Position numbers and translations under genes: made by a program
Assembly: GCA_018417955.1 (NCBI GenBank)
Contig: JACTVC010000004.1
Span: forward strand, 2,976,001 to 3,040,000
DNA from: Laccaria trichodermophora
Taxonomy: Eukaryota > Basidiomycota > Agaricomycetes > Agaricales > Hydnangiaceae
Reading direction: 5' to 3'
Length of the DNA stretch: 64,000 nucleotides
Notes under the pieces: generated by a model
Databases searched by the model: none
Seen by the model: the letters and a program-made list of their open reading frames with translations, nothing else
What the model was told of the DNA's origin: nothing
Part shown: positions 46,720-58,700 of the stretch, piece by piece
Position numbering within the stretch: the stretch's first letter is position 1
Layout of the letters: each line of letters opens with the position of its first letter

Positions 46720-48596
46720 ATGAAGTCGTTCGGGGTTCCTGCCCTCATTTCCCTCGTCCTCGCCGCCCTCTTGGTGTACAATGTACACGCCATTTCACAA
46801 GTCTATCGCACAGGTCGGTAGCTCTATACTGCGGTTTTATTGCCGTACCAACAACAAGGTAACTTCCTCTTTATCACCTTCTCGCTCGGTGCTCACTTCT
46901 TATGGGCATTGTTACTGATACCTCTACTAACAACTCGTGTGGCGAACCTTCAACTTAAATTGACCCTCTCGCGGATGCATCCGGATGCGCTCGTGATCTT
47001 CCATACCTGCGTGAACACCGTTGGTGTGTACAGCGTTGATTCGACGAAGAGCCACGATTCGTGCATGAGCGCCTTCAGTGGCATTTATACCATGTACGTT
47101 CGTGCCGTCCGTCATACCTGCCCTTACCTGACAAAGCACGGCAGCATCAACTTCACCCTTCCCTTGAACGGCTCAATCGGGCGCAGTTCGCCTGTGTGGT
47201 CTACTTACCTTTTGGATCAATACCTCGCTACCATCGACGCTCTCAGCAAGTACGATCACAATTCTGGCATTCAATGTCGGAAACGAGGTCATCAACGGTT
47301 CATCCAACACCAACGTCGCTCCTTTCGTAAAAACAGCTGCTCGAGACATCAAGGCGTACCTGTGATTCATTCCATTCTTTTCCTTCGCGTCCCTCTCACC
47401 TTCTCCCCCATCAGCACCGCCAAAAAGTCCAGCGTTCTCATCGGCTACGCAGCCATCGACGGCGCGGACAACTTCCGAGACCCACCAGCCAAGTATTTCA
47501 GCTGCGTTCTCAAACACCAACTTTGGGTCAACCGCGATCGACCTCTTCAACCTCAACAACTAGTAAGTCTTCCCCTCTTCCCCATCTTCCGCTCTCCATT
47601 GACACGTCACAGCGAGTGGTGCGGCAATTCCACCTTAGGAGACTCCTACACCGACACCGAAAACAACTCCACTGGGTACAACGTCGCAGCCTACTTTTCT
47701 GAGTATGGCTGTGTCCCTCCCTCCGGTGGTCGCCCCTGCTCAGAAGTAGGCGCCCTTTTGTCATCCGACATGTCTCCCGTCTGGTATGGGGGCATCACCT
47801 TCTCCTATTTCCCAGCAGCCAGCGCAGCAGGTCAATTCAACATAATGACATTGTCATCTCACAACAAGACCGTCTCGACCTCCACGGACTTTACCAACCT
47901 CGCCACTCAATACGGCGCTGCTGCTCCTCACAACTCTCCTGCTCAAGCTTTGGTTGCGGATGCCTTCACCGCGTGCCCAATGCAAAACACCACGTTCTTG
48001 AGGTCGACGACGTTACCTGCCACCCCCAACTTGGCGGCTTGCCAGTGCTTGGAGAGTGCTTTGAGCTGCCAGTTCACCCCTGTCGTTAGCGGTCATACGG
48101 TTGTTGCGGGGAAGTTGATCAATACCGCTTGTGGGCTGCTCGAGTGGAACGTGCTCCGATATTGCCGCGAATGGTGCTGTGGGCATGTACGGTCTTGTCT
48201 CGGGGTGTGATTCGGGTAAGTTTCATCGCCTGATTTCATCGTCTTTCCCGTTAACCACCCCTCTTCGCAGCCATCAACTCTTCTACGTCATGTCAGTCCC
48301 AAAATCGTAATGCACAGGCGTGCAGTTTCGCAGGCAACGGAACCGTCAATTCTCATGCGTCCACCTCCGTCTCCGCCACTAGCGTCGCGTCTTCGTGTAT
48401 AGCCAGCCCCAGCGCGACGTTTGCGCCGACTGCGCCTGCTAGTGCATCTGGAAGTGGCTCGACTGGGACAACATCGAGTGGGGGTGGGACGAAGAAGAAC
48501 AGTGACGGTACAAGCACGTTGGTTGGGGGTGCATTTGTTGGGATGGTGGCGATGGGTGTTGTGGTCGTGGTTAGTGGGATGTGGACGGTGGTGTAA
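46720..48596 (+). pseudogene. GH72 beta-1,3-glucanosyltransferase (GAS/Gel) pseudogene with X8 domain
   Basis: A near full-length copy of a wall-remodelling GH72 enzyme: signal peptide MKSFGVPALISLVLAALLVY, catalytic landmarks VGVYSVDSTKSHDSCMSAFS, LPLNGSI, LLDQYLATIDALSKYD, AFNVGNEV, IGYAAIDGAD, YNVAAYFSEYGC and SEVGALLSSDMSPVW, then the X8/CBM43 cysteine domain (CQCLESALSCQF) and a GPI-type hydrophobic tail ending at a TAA at 48594. It cannot be translated: a TAG follows RTGR near 46818, a TAA sits between GEPST and IDPLADASGC near 46958, and frames shift near 47003, 47262 (before LAFNVGNEV), 47505 and 48150. Introns at 47093-47145 and 47563-47612 keep intact GT/AG ends, so decay is recent. 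Confidence 0.88.
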
Positions 48597-49167
48597 GGCG
48601 TGATACGGTGGATGATGTTTATGCTGTTCTTGAGGAGTGGGTGGAACTTGAGATGTGTTCGGACTTGTACATGACATTCCCTCTAGATCGGATAATCTGA
48701 TCCTTAACGGACGTTTGTTTCTCGCTTATGTACTGTATATCTCATCGCTCAATGATGCCTACTTGTTGTTCACTACAACTCAGGCGTTACAGGCTGACTG
48801 ATCTACAAGCTTTGCCAAAACGTAAGTGACGGGGGAGGAGCAGCAGCCAGTAGATATTACAAGAGTGGAAGGGAGGGTTGCAGAAGAGAGGATTCGTGAA
48901 AGCGTCCGTCTGCCGAATTGTAGATCCATCACAAAGGCGACGTCGACATTCAAAACAGCGGCCTGGTTTGAAAAGAAGACGGTCCATAGTAGTAGTACAT
49001 AGACTAAGCGTCACCTCCAGTTTGGGTGGATTGCGGTCAAGCACAGAGAGTTGGTGGGTTACGTGAGTGGTTTCCCTTTCTCAGGCTGGTGAGATGCCAT
49101 GTTGGCTGGCAGCCAGATATCATACGGATGGTCAACTGCCTTGGAAGTTTTGGAAGTGACCTGAGCC
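48597..49167. other. Intergenic, nothing recognised
   Basis: No frame with family resemblance between the GH72 relic and the acidic-protein gene. Confidence 0.45.
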
Positions 49168-49735
49168 CTATTTGTTTGACGCATGGTTTCTTGCGGTGGG
49201 ATCCACCGCTCGTAAGACCTCTGTTGATGCCCAGCCATTCTCGGATGGGGGGAGGAATTTCGTGGGAGGTGAATATGAGGAGAATGACGAGGGTGGGAGG
49301 AGAACCCTTATGCAAACGCCGAATGAGTGTGAAAGTCTTGGAAGATATGCCGGGAGCTTATTACCAGGTTGATTAGGGGTCGTACTACCTCTTTGGCGAT
49401 TACCCTCTGCACTCCCTTCAGAGTCCGTTACTGGCTCTGTGCACAAATGAGGTGAAAGAGAACATACCTTCTGTATCATCTTCATCCTCGTCATCTTCTG
49501 AGTCTTCGGATTCCTCGCTCTCAGTATCCGACTCCTCTCCCCTACTATCCTCCCGCTCACTGACGCCACGACGCCAAACCCCGCGTCTTACCCTCGGCCG
49601 CGGGCAACTGGCCCCAGCACCTATATCAGACGGTTGGTCGAGTCGTCGGCCGCGTTCGTCAAAAAGATTACGTCGATCTTTGCATTCGTTGTAGTAAGCG
49701 TCACGAATGGCGCGCATTCGCTCTAAGAGAGACAT
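49168..49735 (-). CDS. Hypothetical acidic protein
   Basis: Starts MSLLERMRAIRDAYYNECKD and passes into a dense acidic tract (about residues 65-89). A short intron (GTATGT...ACAG, 31 nt, unusually short) would join TEG to EPVTDSEGSAEGNRQRGSTT and carry the frame to the stop at 49168. The product, about 178 aa, has no domain I know. The first half is convincing as coding; the intron and 3' half are uncertain. Confidence 0.4.
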
Positions 49736-50092
49736 CACGATACGAGAACCGGAAGGTAATTGCAGTAGTAGAAATAGTGATTATAAGCAATGAAGAGGAG
49801 GTCCGTGTCGAAGTATGTTGGCGAGGGAACGTGCGAGTAGGCAAGCAAATACTGAGCCCGAATCGCGTAACGTGTTTTACCGGCCCGACAGTCTCACCAG
49901 AGCGTCATGAACCATCAAACACACGGTGACGATCAACGAGAAAATAGAGATTGTATAGGGTTAGGCTGTTGATAAATAGCGTCGAGAACGAGTAGTTGGT
50001 ACGAATCCCTGCGTTTTCTTGTATTCTATATGGTTTTAGAGTAAGGGAAATAATGTTGGCCTTACAAATGTTAGACGAAATGGATAAAAAGG

Positions 50093-51525
50093 CTCGCAGG
50101 TCGAACGTACTCGACCTGCGAGGTAGATATGATTGTTTGCTCACAGGTCGAGTATGTTCGACCTGCGAGGTTAATATGATTGTTTACTCGCAGGTCGAAC
50201 ATACTCGACCTGTGAAGTACACACAATTATGTATGTAGAAAGCCATTATATTCATTGCTCAGTCAATTGTGCACCATCTTTTCCGTTCTTGCATGCGTTC
50301 GAACCGGGCGCGTGTCTATTTGTCTTGGACGAACACACACGGAGGGTGGCCACCACCAAAAACAGGAAAGACACAATGTATGTACAATACATTATATTCA
50401 TAACTTGATCAATTATGCTCCGTTTTTTACATTCTTGGATTCGTTCGAACCGTACGAGTGTGTGTTTGTATTGTACGAACACACTCTATTTTTTACTCCC
50501 AGGTCGAACGTACTTGACCTGCGAGGTACACAATGCATGTAGAAAGGCATTATATTCATACGTTGGTCAATTGTGCACCGTTTCTTCCGTTCTTGCATGC
50601 GTTTTAACCGTGCACGTGTCTGTTTGTCTGGGACGAACACGCGCGGAGGGTGCCCGCCACCCAGAACAGGAATGACAGAATGTATGTAAAAAGCCATTAT
50701 ATTGATAACTTGGTCAATTATGCCCCGTTTTTTACGATCTTGGACTTATTCGAGCCGTGTGAGTGTGTGTTTGTTTTGTACGAACACACACGATTTTTTA
50801 CTCGCAGGTCGAACGCACTCGACCTGCGAGGTACTTCATGCATGTAGAATGCGATTATATTGATAACTTGGTCAATTATGCCCCGTTTGTTACGTTCTTG
50901 GATTCGTTCGAACCGCGCGTGTGTGCGTTTGTCTTTGACTAACACACACGATTTTTTACTCGCAGGTCGAACGCACTCGACCTGTGAGATACGCTATGCA
51001 TGTAGAATGCCATTAAATTCATAGCGCGGTCAATTGTGGACCGTTTTTTCCGTTCTTGCATGCGTTCGAACCGTGCACGTGTCTGTATGTCTGGGACGAA
51101 CACGCGCGGAGGGTGCCCGCCACCGAAAACAGGACAGACAGAATGTATGTAGAAAGCCATTATATTGATAAGTTGGTCAATTATGCCCCATTTTTTACAT
51201 TCTTGGATTCGTTCGAACCGTGCGCGTGTGTGTTTGTCTTGGACGAACACACACGATTTTTTACTCGCAGGTCGAACGCACTCGACCTGCGAGGTACTTC
51301 ATGCATGTAGAAAGCCATTATATTCGTAGCTCGGTCAATTGTGCATGGTTTTTCGTGTTCTTCTATGCGTTCGAACTGTGCGCGTGTCTATTCGTCTTGC
51401 ACGAACACAAATGAAGGGTGTCAGCCACGCAAAATAGAAAAGACACAATGTATGTAGAATTTTATTATATTAATAGCTCGGTCAATTGTGCACCGTTCTT
51501 GCATGCGTTTCAACCGTGCACGTGT
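50093..51525. repeat. Satellite of alternating 146/158 bp monomers with seven 12-6-12 inverted sites
   Basis: The phrase CCATTATATTCATA and variants recurs at about 50244, 50390, 50547, 50693, 50851, 51011, 51157, 51315 and 51461, giving spacings of 146, 157, 146, 158, 160, 146, 158 and 146 bp: two monomer types in higher-order arrangement. The longer type holds a 30 bp site, CTCGCAGGTCGA / 6 bp / TCGACCTGCGAG. Such sites lie at 50093-50122, 50140-50169, 50187-50216, 50496-50525, 50801-50830, 50959-50988 and 51264-51293, with cores ACGTAC, GTATGT, ACATAC, ACGTAC and three ACGCAC. Every monomer also has a second near-palindrome around TTTGTCTTGGACGAACAC. Open frames across it are by-products. 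Confidence 0.92.
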
Positions 51526-51948
51526 CTATCCTTATTGCTGCTGGAAATGCTATAGGATTTCAGGTGCCAGTCACCTAGGTGTCCCAGGTGTCTTGGCTTA
51601 TCTGTGCAATTCTGATGTCATGTATGGTATCAACAGATAGAGAATTTCGCTGTGATCGTTTTGGTAGTATTTGTGTGGTCATGTGACCTCTGCTGTTCTC
51701 ACAATAGCCTCAGGTGTCCTCCAGGTGTCCAGGCGCCAGTCACCTAGGTGTCCAGGTGACATGTTCTGTGTGAGATGTATATAGTATCGTTCTGCTCCGT
51801 TTTTTGAGGAGAATCTGTTTGTGATGTTTGTGATGTTTGTTTTTGTTTGTAATGTGTGTCATTTCCGTGTGACATGTATATACTATTGTTCTGCTCCGTT
51901 TTTTGAGGAGAATCTATCCTTATTGCTGCTGGAAATGCTATAGGATTT
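51526..51948 (+). repeat. Pair of 35 bp direct repeats enclosing a 353 bp segment
   Basis: CTATCCTTATTGCTGCTGG and the 16 bases after it are identical at 51526-51560 and 51914-51948. Inside are nested duplications: CAGTCACCTAGGTGTCC occurs twice (about 51569 and 51736), as does a 48 bp block ending CTGCTCCGTTTTTTGAGGAG (about 51771 and 51869). The satellite ends exactly at the first 35 bp copy, so the boundary looks recombinational. Confidence 0.85.
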
Positions 51949-53639
51949 AGGGAGTGGAGCCCGAGCCGAAGGCGAGGGCGATAAAGACGTAGGTGTGAAG
52001 TGCTTGTAGCGAAGACAAAGAACAACAGGTGCTGCTGGGTAGCAACACAACCCTATCTATATTTGTCGGTCGATGGTTCAACCATCGACTTTCCTGAGCC
52101 CAATCAACCTCATTTTTCGGGAGCACCTCCGCGTCATCATCATCACCTATCTATATTAGTCGGTCATTTGGCAGCCAAGTGAACGAATGTCGGAGCCCGT
52201 GTCTGAAAATTTGGGTCTTTGTGCATTTCACTAGAATAAGACGATCCATGAAAAAATCAGATCCCCTAATCAACAGCAGGGCCCTAGATCTATAGATCAG
52301 TGCTTATCTGATAAGGAAAAAAAAAAAAAAATTCCAATTTCAAATTTCAGGGGTCTTTCAAAAAAGGTGGATTCCAGGGTCAATCATCTGAGCCCACCAA
52401 GGTCTGTTTGATACTAACAAGTCAGTTGATGCTGAACTTGTGGGTATGATGCTTTTTTTTTTCTAAATTTCAACCATATGTATTTATTTATTCAAGAACA
52501 TAGTTGATTTCTCAAGCAAAATACCAAGATTACTCAAACACAAAAGTTAGTATATTGAGTTGGCCTTCTGGAAATATTACATTTGGATCTTTGACTTTGG
52601 TGTTTGAGGAGGCCACCACTACTACAGCTTTCTTGTCCCCAGAAGACAGTCAAAAGATTGAAAGAAGAGGGGTACTTTTGGTTGCCATACAGCAAAACAT
52701 TACAGCAGTGTTGGAAAAGCAGTGAGTTGGCTTCTAAAATCGGCTCACTTTTCCTGACCCCATACAATGAAGAGGGGGTTATGTACACATATAGAAAAGG
52801 GTTATGTAACATGAAGGTTGCATTTTTGATGATGTTATCCTTCTCTGAAATGTGCATATTATATTAGTGTTTTGGAAGTCTGGTCACAGGAACTGGAAAA
52901 AGACTGTAACCAGACTGGACCTGTTATAGTACAATACCTATTCTACTTAAGTAGTAAACTCTCTAGTTAACAAGGATGCAGTATAAAAGAATGCAAAGCA
53001 TGTTGGACATGATGCCAAAAGTTTATATTTGTTTTAACTTGAAGGATATTTTTTTTTGTGTTAGCTAAACCTCTGAGTCCAAACAAACATACTCCAAACA
53101 AATAGCTTGAAGACTCACCTTGAATCTAAATGACTCTTCACCTCCTGTTCTGACATATTGTAGCACATTGTCAGAAAGGAATATAGACACAATCTGAGTC
53201 ATGACAAAATGTGATTCCAGATTGGAGACAGGTGGAAGTGAGCTCATAAACATGTGAGTCATTGAAACATGAGTCATCAGAAAAAGGACAGAACCTCAAA
53301 GAAGGTTCTAGTAGTAATGGAAGAGTATATAATTTGTAGGAATACATGATGTACTTCTCCAACTTCTGCAATCTATAGATTTTTAAACTTCACAACTTAT
53401 GTGTGTTCGAACCTCTGAGAAATATTTGTACAGGTTGTATAAATACTTCACATCTTCTTCACTTGATAGAATAGCCTAATCTAGCTGGACTTTCAAACAC
53501 TAGGTGCAATGATGGATGGCAACAACCTGGGTCAATGGACATTCCACATCATCCAGATGGCAATGACACATGTCATCGTCGCTGTTCATGTTAGTTGAGG
53601 TGAGTAGCTTACCTCCCCTCCCCCTCTTCTTTTCTTACA

Positions 53640-54140
53640 CGAGAAGCAGCAGCCATGTCAAAAATGGAGATGTGGCAACCCACAACTGATGAACAACAAA
53701 CACATAGACAAAAAATGATGATACACAGATGAACAACAATGATACATGGATGAACAACGACAACATATGAATGGATGATGACCTGGCACATCAACAGATG
53801 TGCCACATTGTCCAGACTGTGATGACCCATGTTGTCATCACTGTCTGCATCGATCCAGGTGAGCAATAGGACTCCCCTCTGCCTCTCCTGTTTTGAGATG
53901 AGAACCAGGGGCCACATCACTGTCAGTGGCATGGTAACAAATAATCGATGAATGACAATGACTATCACAGATGAACCATGATGACAATGATATATGGACG
54001 AATGATGACCAATGGCATATATTTGACAATGACATAGCCAACAAATGACAATGAATATATATGAACAATGATGACAACAATACCCAGATGAACAACAACA
54101 ACGATGCACAGGTGGACAATGATGGTGTTGATGACAACCT
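53640..54140. repeat. Degenerate ATGAACAACGATGATGACA-type low-complexity tract
   Basis: Purine/AC-rich sequence built from imperfect repeats of GATGAACAACAA, ATGATGACAATG and GACAATGA. It contains two diverged copies of a ~100 bp phrase (CACATTGTCCAGACTGTGAT compared with CACATCATCCAGATGGCAAT near 53546). Frames on the minus strand are His/Cys/Val biased artefacts. Confidence 0.7.
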
Positions 54141-54386
54141 GGCACCAAGTTGTGTACACTGACTTTGTAGATTAAAATACTTATAATATTATTGTTTCAT
54201 GGCTACCTGACCCCTATTTTAACTGGTCTTTTAACTGCAAATGACTGGTCTGTTGTGGTTTGGTCCAGTTTTTTTGAAGTGTCTGGAATTGGGAGGACCA
54301 GTTACAGTTGCGGTCTAAGGCACTGAGCACCAAAAGACTGGACTGGACTTTTAAACACTGTGCATATATAACAATCAACCACCACT

Positions 54387-54570
54387 GGAGTAGTGCATCC
54401 TGGCAGATGCATACTCCATCCCCCTGGTGTTTGGGGTCTCGCTTAGGTGGCAGAGGGTCATTACATACACATTTACATGTTACATTGTGTTTGTAGATTC
54501 TCCAGTCATTACCACCACATTCATTCATGTCTATGCACTCTCTGTGTCACTTGCCACCTCTCCACCACAA
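54387..54570 (-). repeat. Dispersed repeat, copy 2 (inverted relative to 40.0 kb)
   Basis: Reverse complement of 40025-40205 with moderate divergence; the shared core includes TAGTGCATCCTGGCAGATGC and the following ACTCCATCCCCCTGG. This copy is CpG-depleted relative to the other: several CG positions there read TG or CA here. Confidence 0.75.
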
Positions 54571-55791
54571 CCATCATTAGACCAACACCCCCAGGCCAAA
54601 TGTGCTTCTAATAGCAGTGCCATACAGCCATTGAGCTGCTTACTCTTTTATCTCATAAGTAGAATTTGCTCAAGTCTCAGACCTCCTGTTAGGATTCATT
54701 GTTTGCATTGACTCTAATATTGGTGTATCCCTGTGAATATGAATGTGTCAGTAGATAGACATAGATGAAGTACTTACTTTGAAATAACTAAAATATGCCA
54801 TAATGGCAGAGTTGAGTAGAGGGCAATGCACCCTAGATTGCATTGGTCCTAGGATACCTTAACCTTTGATTGAGGATGGAGCATGATCGAAAACATTAAA
54901 GGCTTTAACAATCCGAAAGAGGGTTATTGATAGCTCAACACTTTACCAAATATCTCTTAGTGCTGCGTTACTTGATCTTACTTCAAGATCTTAGTTCACA
55001 CAATATTGGGGGTAAAGGTAGTGATGGCTTATTCTATCATTTAAACACCTAACCACTAGTTCTATATCTTGAAGGAAAGTCTTAGAACCTTCTGTCACAA
55101 ACTACAAGCATTATGGAATCAGAGTGTTTGGATCCCTTGTATTTGGTTAGACTATGATTGGTCTGACACTGGAGTGTTAGAATCAACTCTTGTTCCCCTA
55201 CGCCATATATGGCCAAATATTGTCAAGTAGTCATGTCATGTTGTATATAGCCAAATGCCGTAGATTCAGGTATATATGCATAATGTAGAGATCAATTTAT
55301 ATGTACAGGTGAAGAGGCCATTTCTGTGTGAGATAAGAGTAAAACTATTTGGAAGATCAAGGGGGAAATAAGGGAATATGAGTGTATACATGGAGGTACC
55401 ATAACACTTCCTCTTTCTCCCAATGTCTGTCAAAGGTACTGATTAACATTGTTAATTTTTTGGAACTTGAGTTTGTAGATTTCAAGTTGTCAGGCAAATG
55501 TTAAATTCAAGTGCATAACCCTCAGTGTTTAAATCTCCAGAGCATTCACAAATTTTGTTGGCTAGAAATTGTACCTGTTAACCATAGCTACCACCACAAA
55601 TGATTTTGTGAGTTACACATAGAATTTGTTCAAAAATATATAACACATTTTAGTCAGTTTGTACAATTACATACACAATTTGCTGCAACTACTCTTGAAA
55701 TACACAACACACTCAGTTAGTTTGTACAATTACATACACTGCAACTACTCTTATCATGTCATTTGATCCTTTAAAATCAATCAACCCAGGT

Positions 55792-58700
55792 TCAGTCAGC
55801 TGAAGTGATGATTGGCTGGAGTGATTTAGTGACTGCAGATAGGATATCTGCACGAAGTTCAACTTCAACTTGTTGGATTTCATGAACAAGTGAAGCAGTT
55901 AATGCACGTATAATGGCTTGGCGATTCAAGTCAGATGATGGGCCACCAGCACTCCTCTGGATGAGGTCAGATGGATAGTGATCCAAGTCAGACTGTGATT
56001 GGGTTTTCTTCCGAAGTGAAATCCGAGTGCGGAGTGGCAGCATTGGTGGGGCATTTGGCATGAAGCCTGTGACCTGCCACCATAGCTCTGATACTCTGCC
56101 ATAGCGCAGTAGCAGATCACTAGACATGGCCGGTAGATGGCCAACTTCTGCTGCATACTTGACACGAGCTGTTCCAGCTGTATGGCCAGCTTGTTCTGCA
56201 ATGACATCCTCTCGCTCTTCATCAACCAAAGCCTCTGAACCAAGGAAAACACGGCCTATTTCAACAGCTATTTGTCGATAGTCATGGACCCCAGTGTTCA
56301 CTTTACAGTAGCTCCCCAAGAAAGCCTTAAACACACCACACCACTTGTCAGCTTTCCTACGTGCACCCTGACTTGTCCACAGATACTCTGAGTAGAGATG
56401 ATAGACTGCGATACCTTCATCTGGCCTTGCTAGATAGATGAGTTGATTCTCAATAGGACGGACAACAAGCAGATATCTCTCCAGGAAGTTTGTGAGCCTT
56501 GGAGGACACTTCATGGGCAGGAAAGTCTCCTTCCGTATCTGGTTTGTCGTTTTCACCCGCCTGGTGACAAGCCATATGTCCTGACCATCCCTGAAGACAG
56601 TACGTGGTTTGGTTGAGTTTGCATACTTGGCTTCAAGAAACTCTTCAACACGAGGAGTCTGACCTGGTGTCATAAAAGCTAACAAGCTGAGCTTCTCATT
56701 GACAGAATCGCACTGTTGCAAGAACTCCCAGACTTTTACAGGATTGAACTTGAGGGCCTCGTTCTCCATTGTGGCCAGTTGGAGTGTCTTGTCATCCATC
56801 ATAACATGAAGCAGTTGACAATTGTCATCCAGGAACTTTCCATTTTGTGTCCAGCCATATCCTCGAACTTTATTGTCCCAGTCATCTGGTATAGAATCCG
56901 GAATTGAGAGGAGCTTCTCTTGCCCCCGACAGAGAATGGTGAGCTCAGCATCTATCTCATCAGCCAGCTTTGCTAGCCCTTGCCTCCACTGTGCAATGTT
57001 GAGTGTGTGTTCACCAAAGGTAATGGACATGCCATCTTGGCTGACACGTGTTGTAGGTGCTGTGTTCGTGTTCAAGGCAATGGCAGAAGCATATCTCTGA
57101 TAGTCACGACAGTTATTGTATGGTGACATAACTCCTGGTTGGAGATTTAGCAGTGCCTCATTTTTAACAGATCTAGAAAGCAAATACAATGGTAAGCTTT
57201 GCTTTCAAAAACATGTGTGAGATCACTTACTTGTACAAATCTCCTCCAAATTTGTCAGCATTGAGGTATCCTTCATACAGGATGGCAGCCCTGATATGAT
57301 AGCAAAATTTGGCATACATCTGAGTGACATTATGTGCCTCTTTGAAGGTGCCATCTGACTGTAAGGCAGTGAGTGCTTGAAGGCACTCATTCACCTCAGC
57401 CCACTTGCCTGCCACCGCTTGAGCAGAATCAAGACCTGAGCGATCCAGTGGATAGAAAAGTGGCTTAAGGAACTGGTGAAGAATGAGGACTACATTGTCC
57501 TGATCTTCAGACTGAAGTGCAAATTTCAGAGCTGCTGCACGGACACGATCACCATGTGTCAGAGGGAATATGTACCCTGATGGCTCGTTGGGCTCAAGGG
57601 TGACCAGGATGGCATGGACCCACTTGTGCAGGAGTAAAGCATAGCTTTCAATGGACTTCTCATTGTCCAGTGGCTGCCAAGCATCACCAGTCTGGGTGGT
57701 CCTTGGGCACTCATGGAGGAGGCATCTTACGCCAATGTCTGCCTCTCCAGCTTTCTTACCTGTGTCATGCAGGTAGGCAACTGTGGCCTCCTTGAGTGGT
57801 ACCCCAAGCCAGGGAATGCCCTCCTTTGAAGTTGGAACTTTGGTAAGGGCCATGAGCTTTGCTATAGTCACAGTGCTTTTTAGATCCTTTGCAAGATGCT
57901 GATGCCAATGGGTAACTTTTAGAAGGGGAGGAATCTCATTTGGGGACAAGGCCTCATTAACCAGGGTTGAGCCTCTAAAGACTGGTAGCATCTGATCAAG
58001 ATAGGCTGAGTACAGATCATCAGATGCAAGGCCTGTGCGCACAGACTCAACTGGAAAACTGGGGGAATGGGTGCCAGAAAAGTATTTTTGTATGGAAGTG
58101 GAGGTTGAGTTATCAGCATAGGTCCCAGCCTCCTTGCCAGAATGCTTATTTGAGAAATGGGACATCATAGTCCTCTTACTAGCCACACAGTATGAGCAGT
58201 GTGAGCACTTGAAACCCTGATTTACAGCCAGACCTTTGATGGGTGCAGAGTTTTCAGGAGGTAGTGGAAGGTTGTCCTTTTGGACAGCAAGTTTCTCAGT
58301 TTTCAGAAATTCCTTCAGAACACCCAACTGGGTAGAAGATAACAGAATTTTATGATCCTTAGCATGCTTGATAGCCACACTAGGATTTACTCCAACTTGG
58401 CAAGCCTTGCAAGCAATAAACTTGGGACAAGGGTCAGGCAGCCATTTCAATTCCACTACAATTAGAGAAGCAGCCTCAAGTGCACGTTCAATTATAGAGC
58501 CCTCAATTGACACAGCAGTCAGATTTAGAGCCCCCAATGCAGGTTCACTTATGGAGATTCCAGCTGAAACAGTAATCAGTCCAGGTTCAATCATGGAGCC
58601 CCCATCCAAAACAGCACCAGGTTCAATCATGGAGTCCCCAGCCAAAACAGCAGTAGGTTCAATCATGGAGCCCCCAGCCAAGCCAGCAGTCAGATCAAGA

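Larger units (their letters stand above)
51949..55791. other. CpG-poor, gene-free repeat-like DNA
   Basis: From about 52200 CpG dinucleotides are strikingly scarce (roughly two dozen by eye in 3.6 kb) while TG and CA are frequent, the footprint of methylated-cytosine decay. No coding frame over 110 codons has family resemblance. A poly-A run lies at about 52318-52332. It contains the 53.6-54.1 kb low-complexity tract and the second copy of the dispersed repeat, and forms the 3' flank of the recombinase-like gene. Confidence 0.6.

Noticed and set aside
47000..48200. Treating the GH72 lesions as programmed frameshifting
   Set aside because: Shifts occur at unrelated sequences, two nonsense codons are also present, and no slippery site or following stem was seen.
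46840..48210. A single 456-codon frame that could be called an intact GH72 protein
   Set aside because: The frame reads through true introns and switches between family and nonsense sequence (for example CRKRGHQRFIQHQRR where AFNVGNEV is expected); the real gene needs several frame changes.
50255..51310. Multiple 60-100 codon frames in the satellite that resemble one another
   Set aside because: They are repeats of the same monomer read on both strands; the similarity comes from the satellite, not from coding.
50093..51525. A CRISPR array
   Set aside because: Eukaryotic context; the repeats are 146-158 bp tandem monomers with no unique spacers.
51526..51948. Solo LTR or LTR retrotransposon bounded by the 35 bp repeats
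   Set aside because: No TG...CA ends, primer-binding site, polypurine tract or reverse transcriptase, and the enclosed 353 bp is too short.
53609..54148. A 179-codon His/Cys/Val-rich minus-strand frame
   Set aside because: It is the complement of the ATG/GATGACAAT low-complexity tract; composition is dictated by the repeat.
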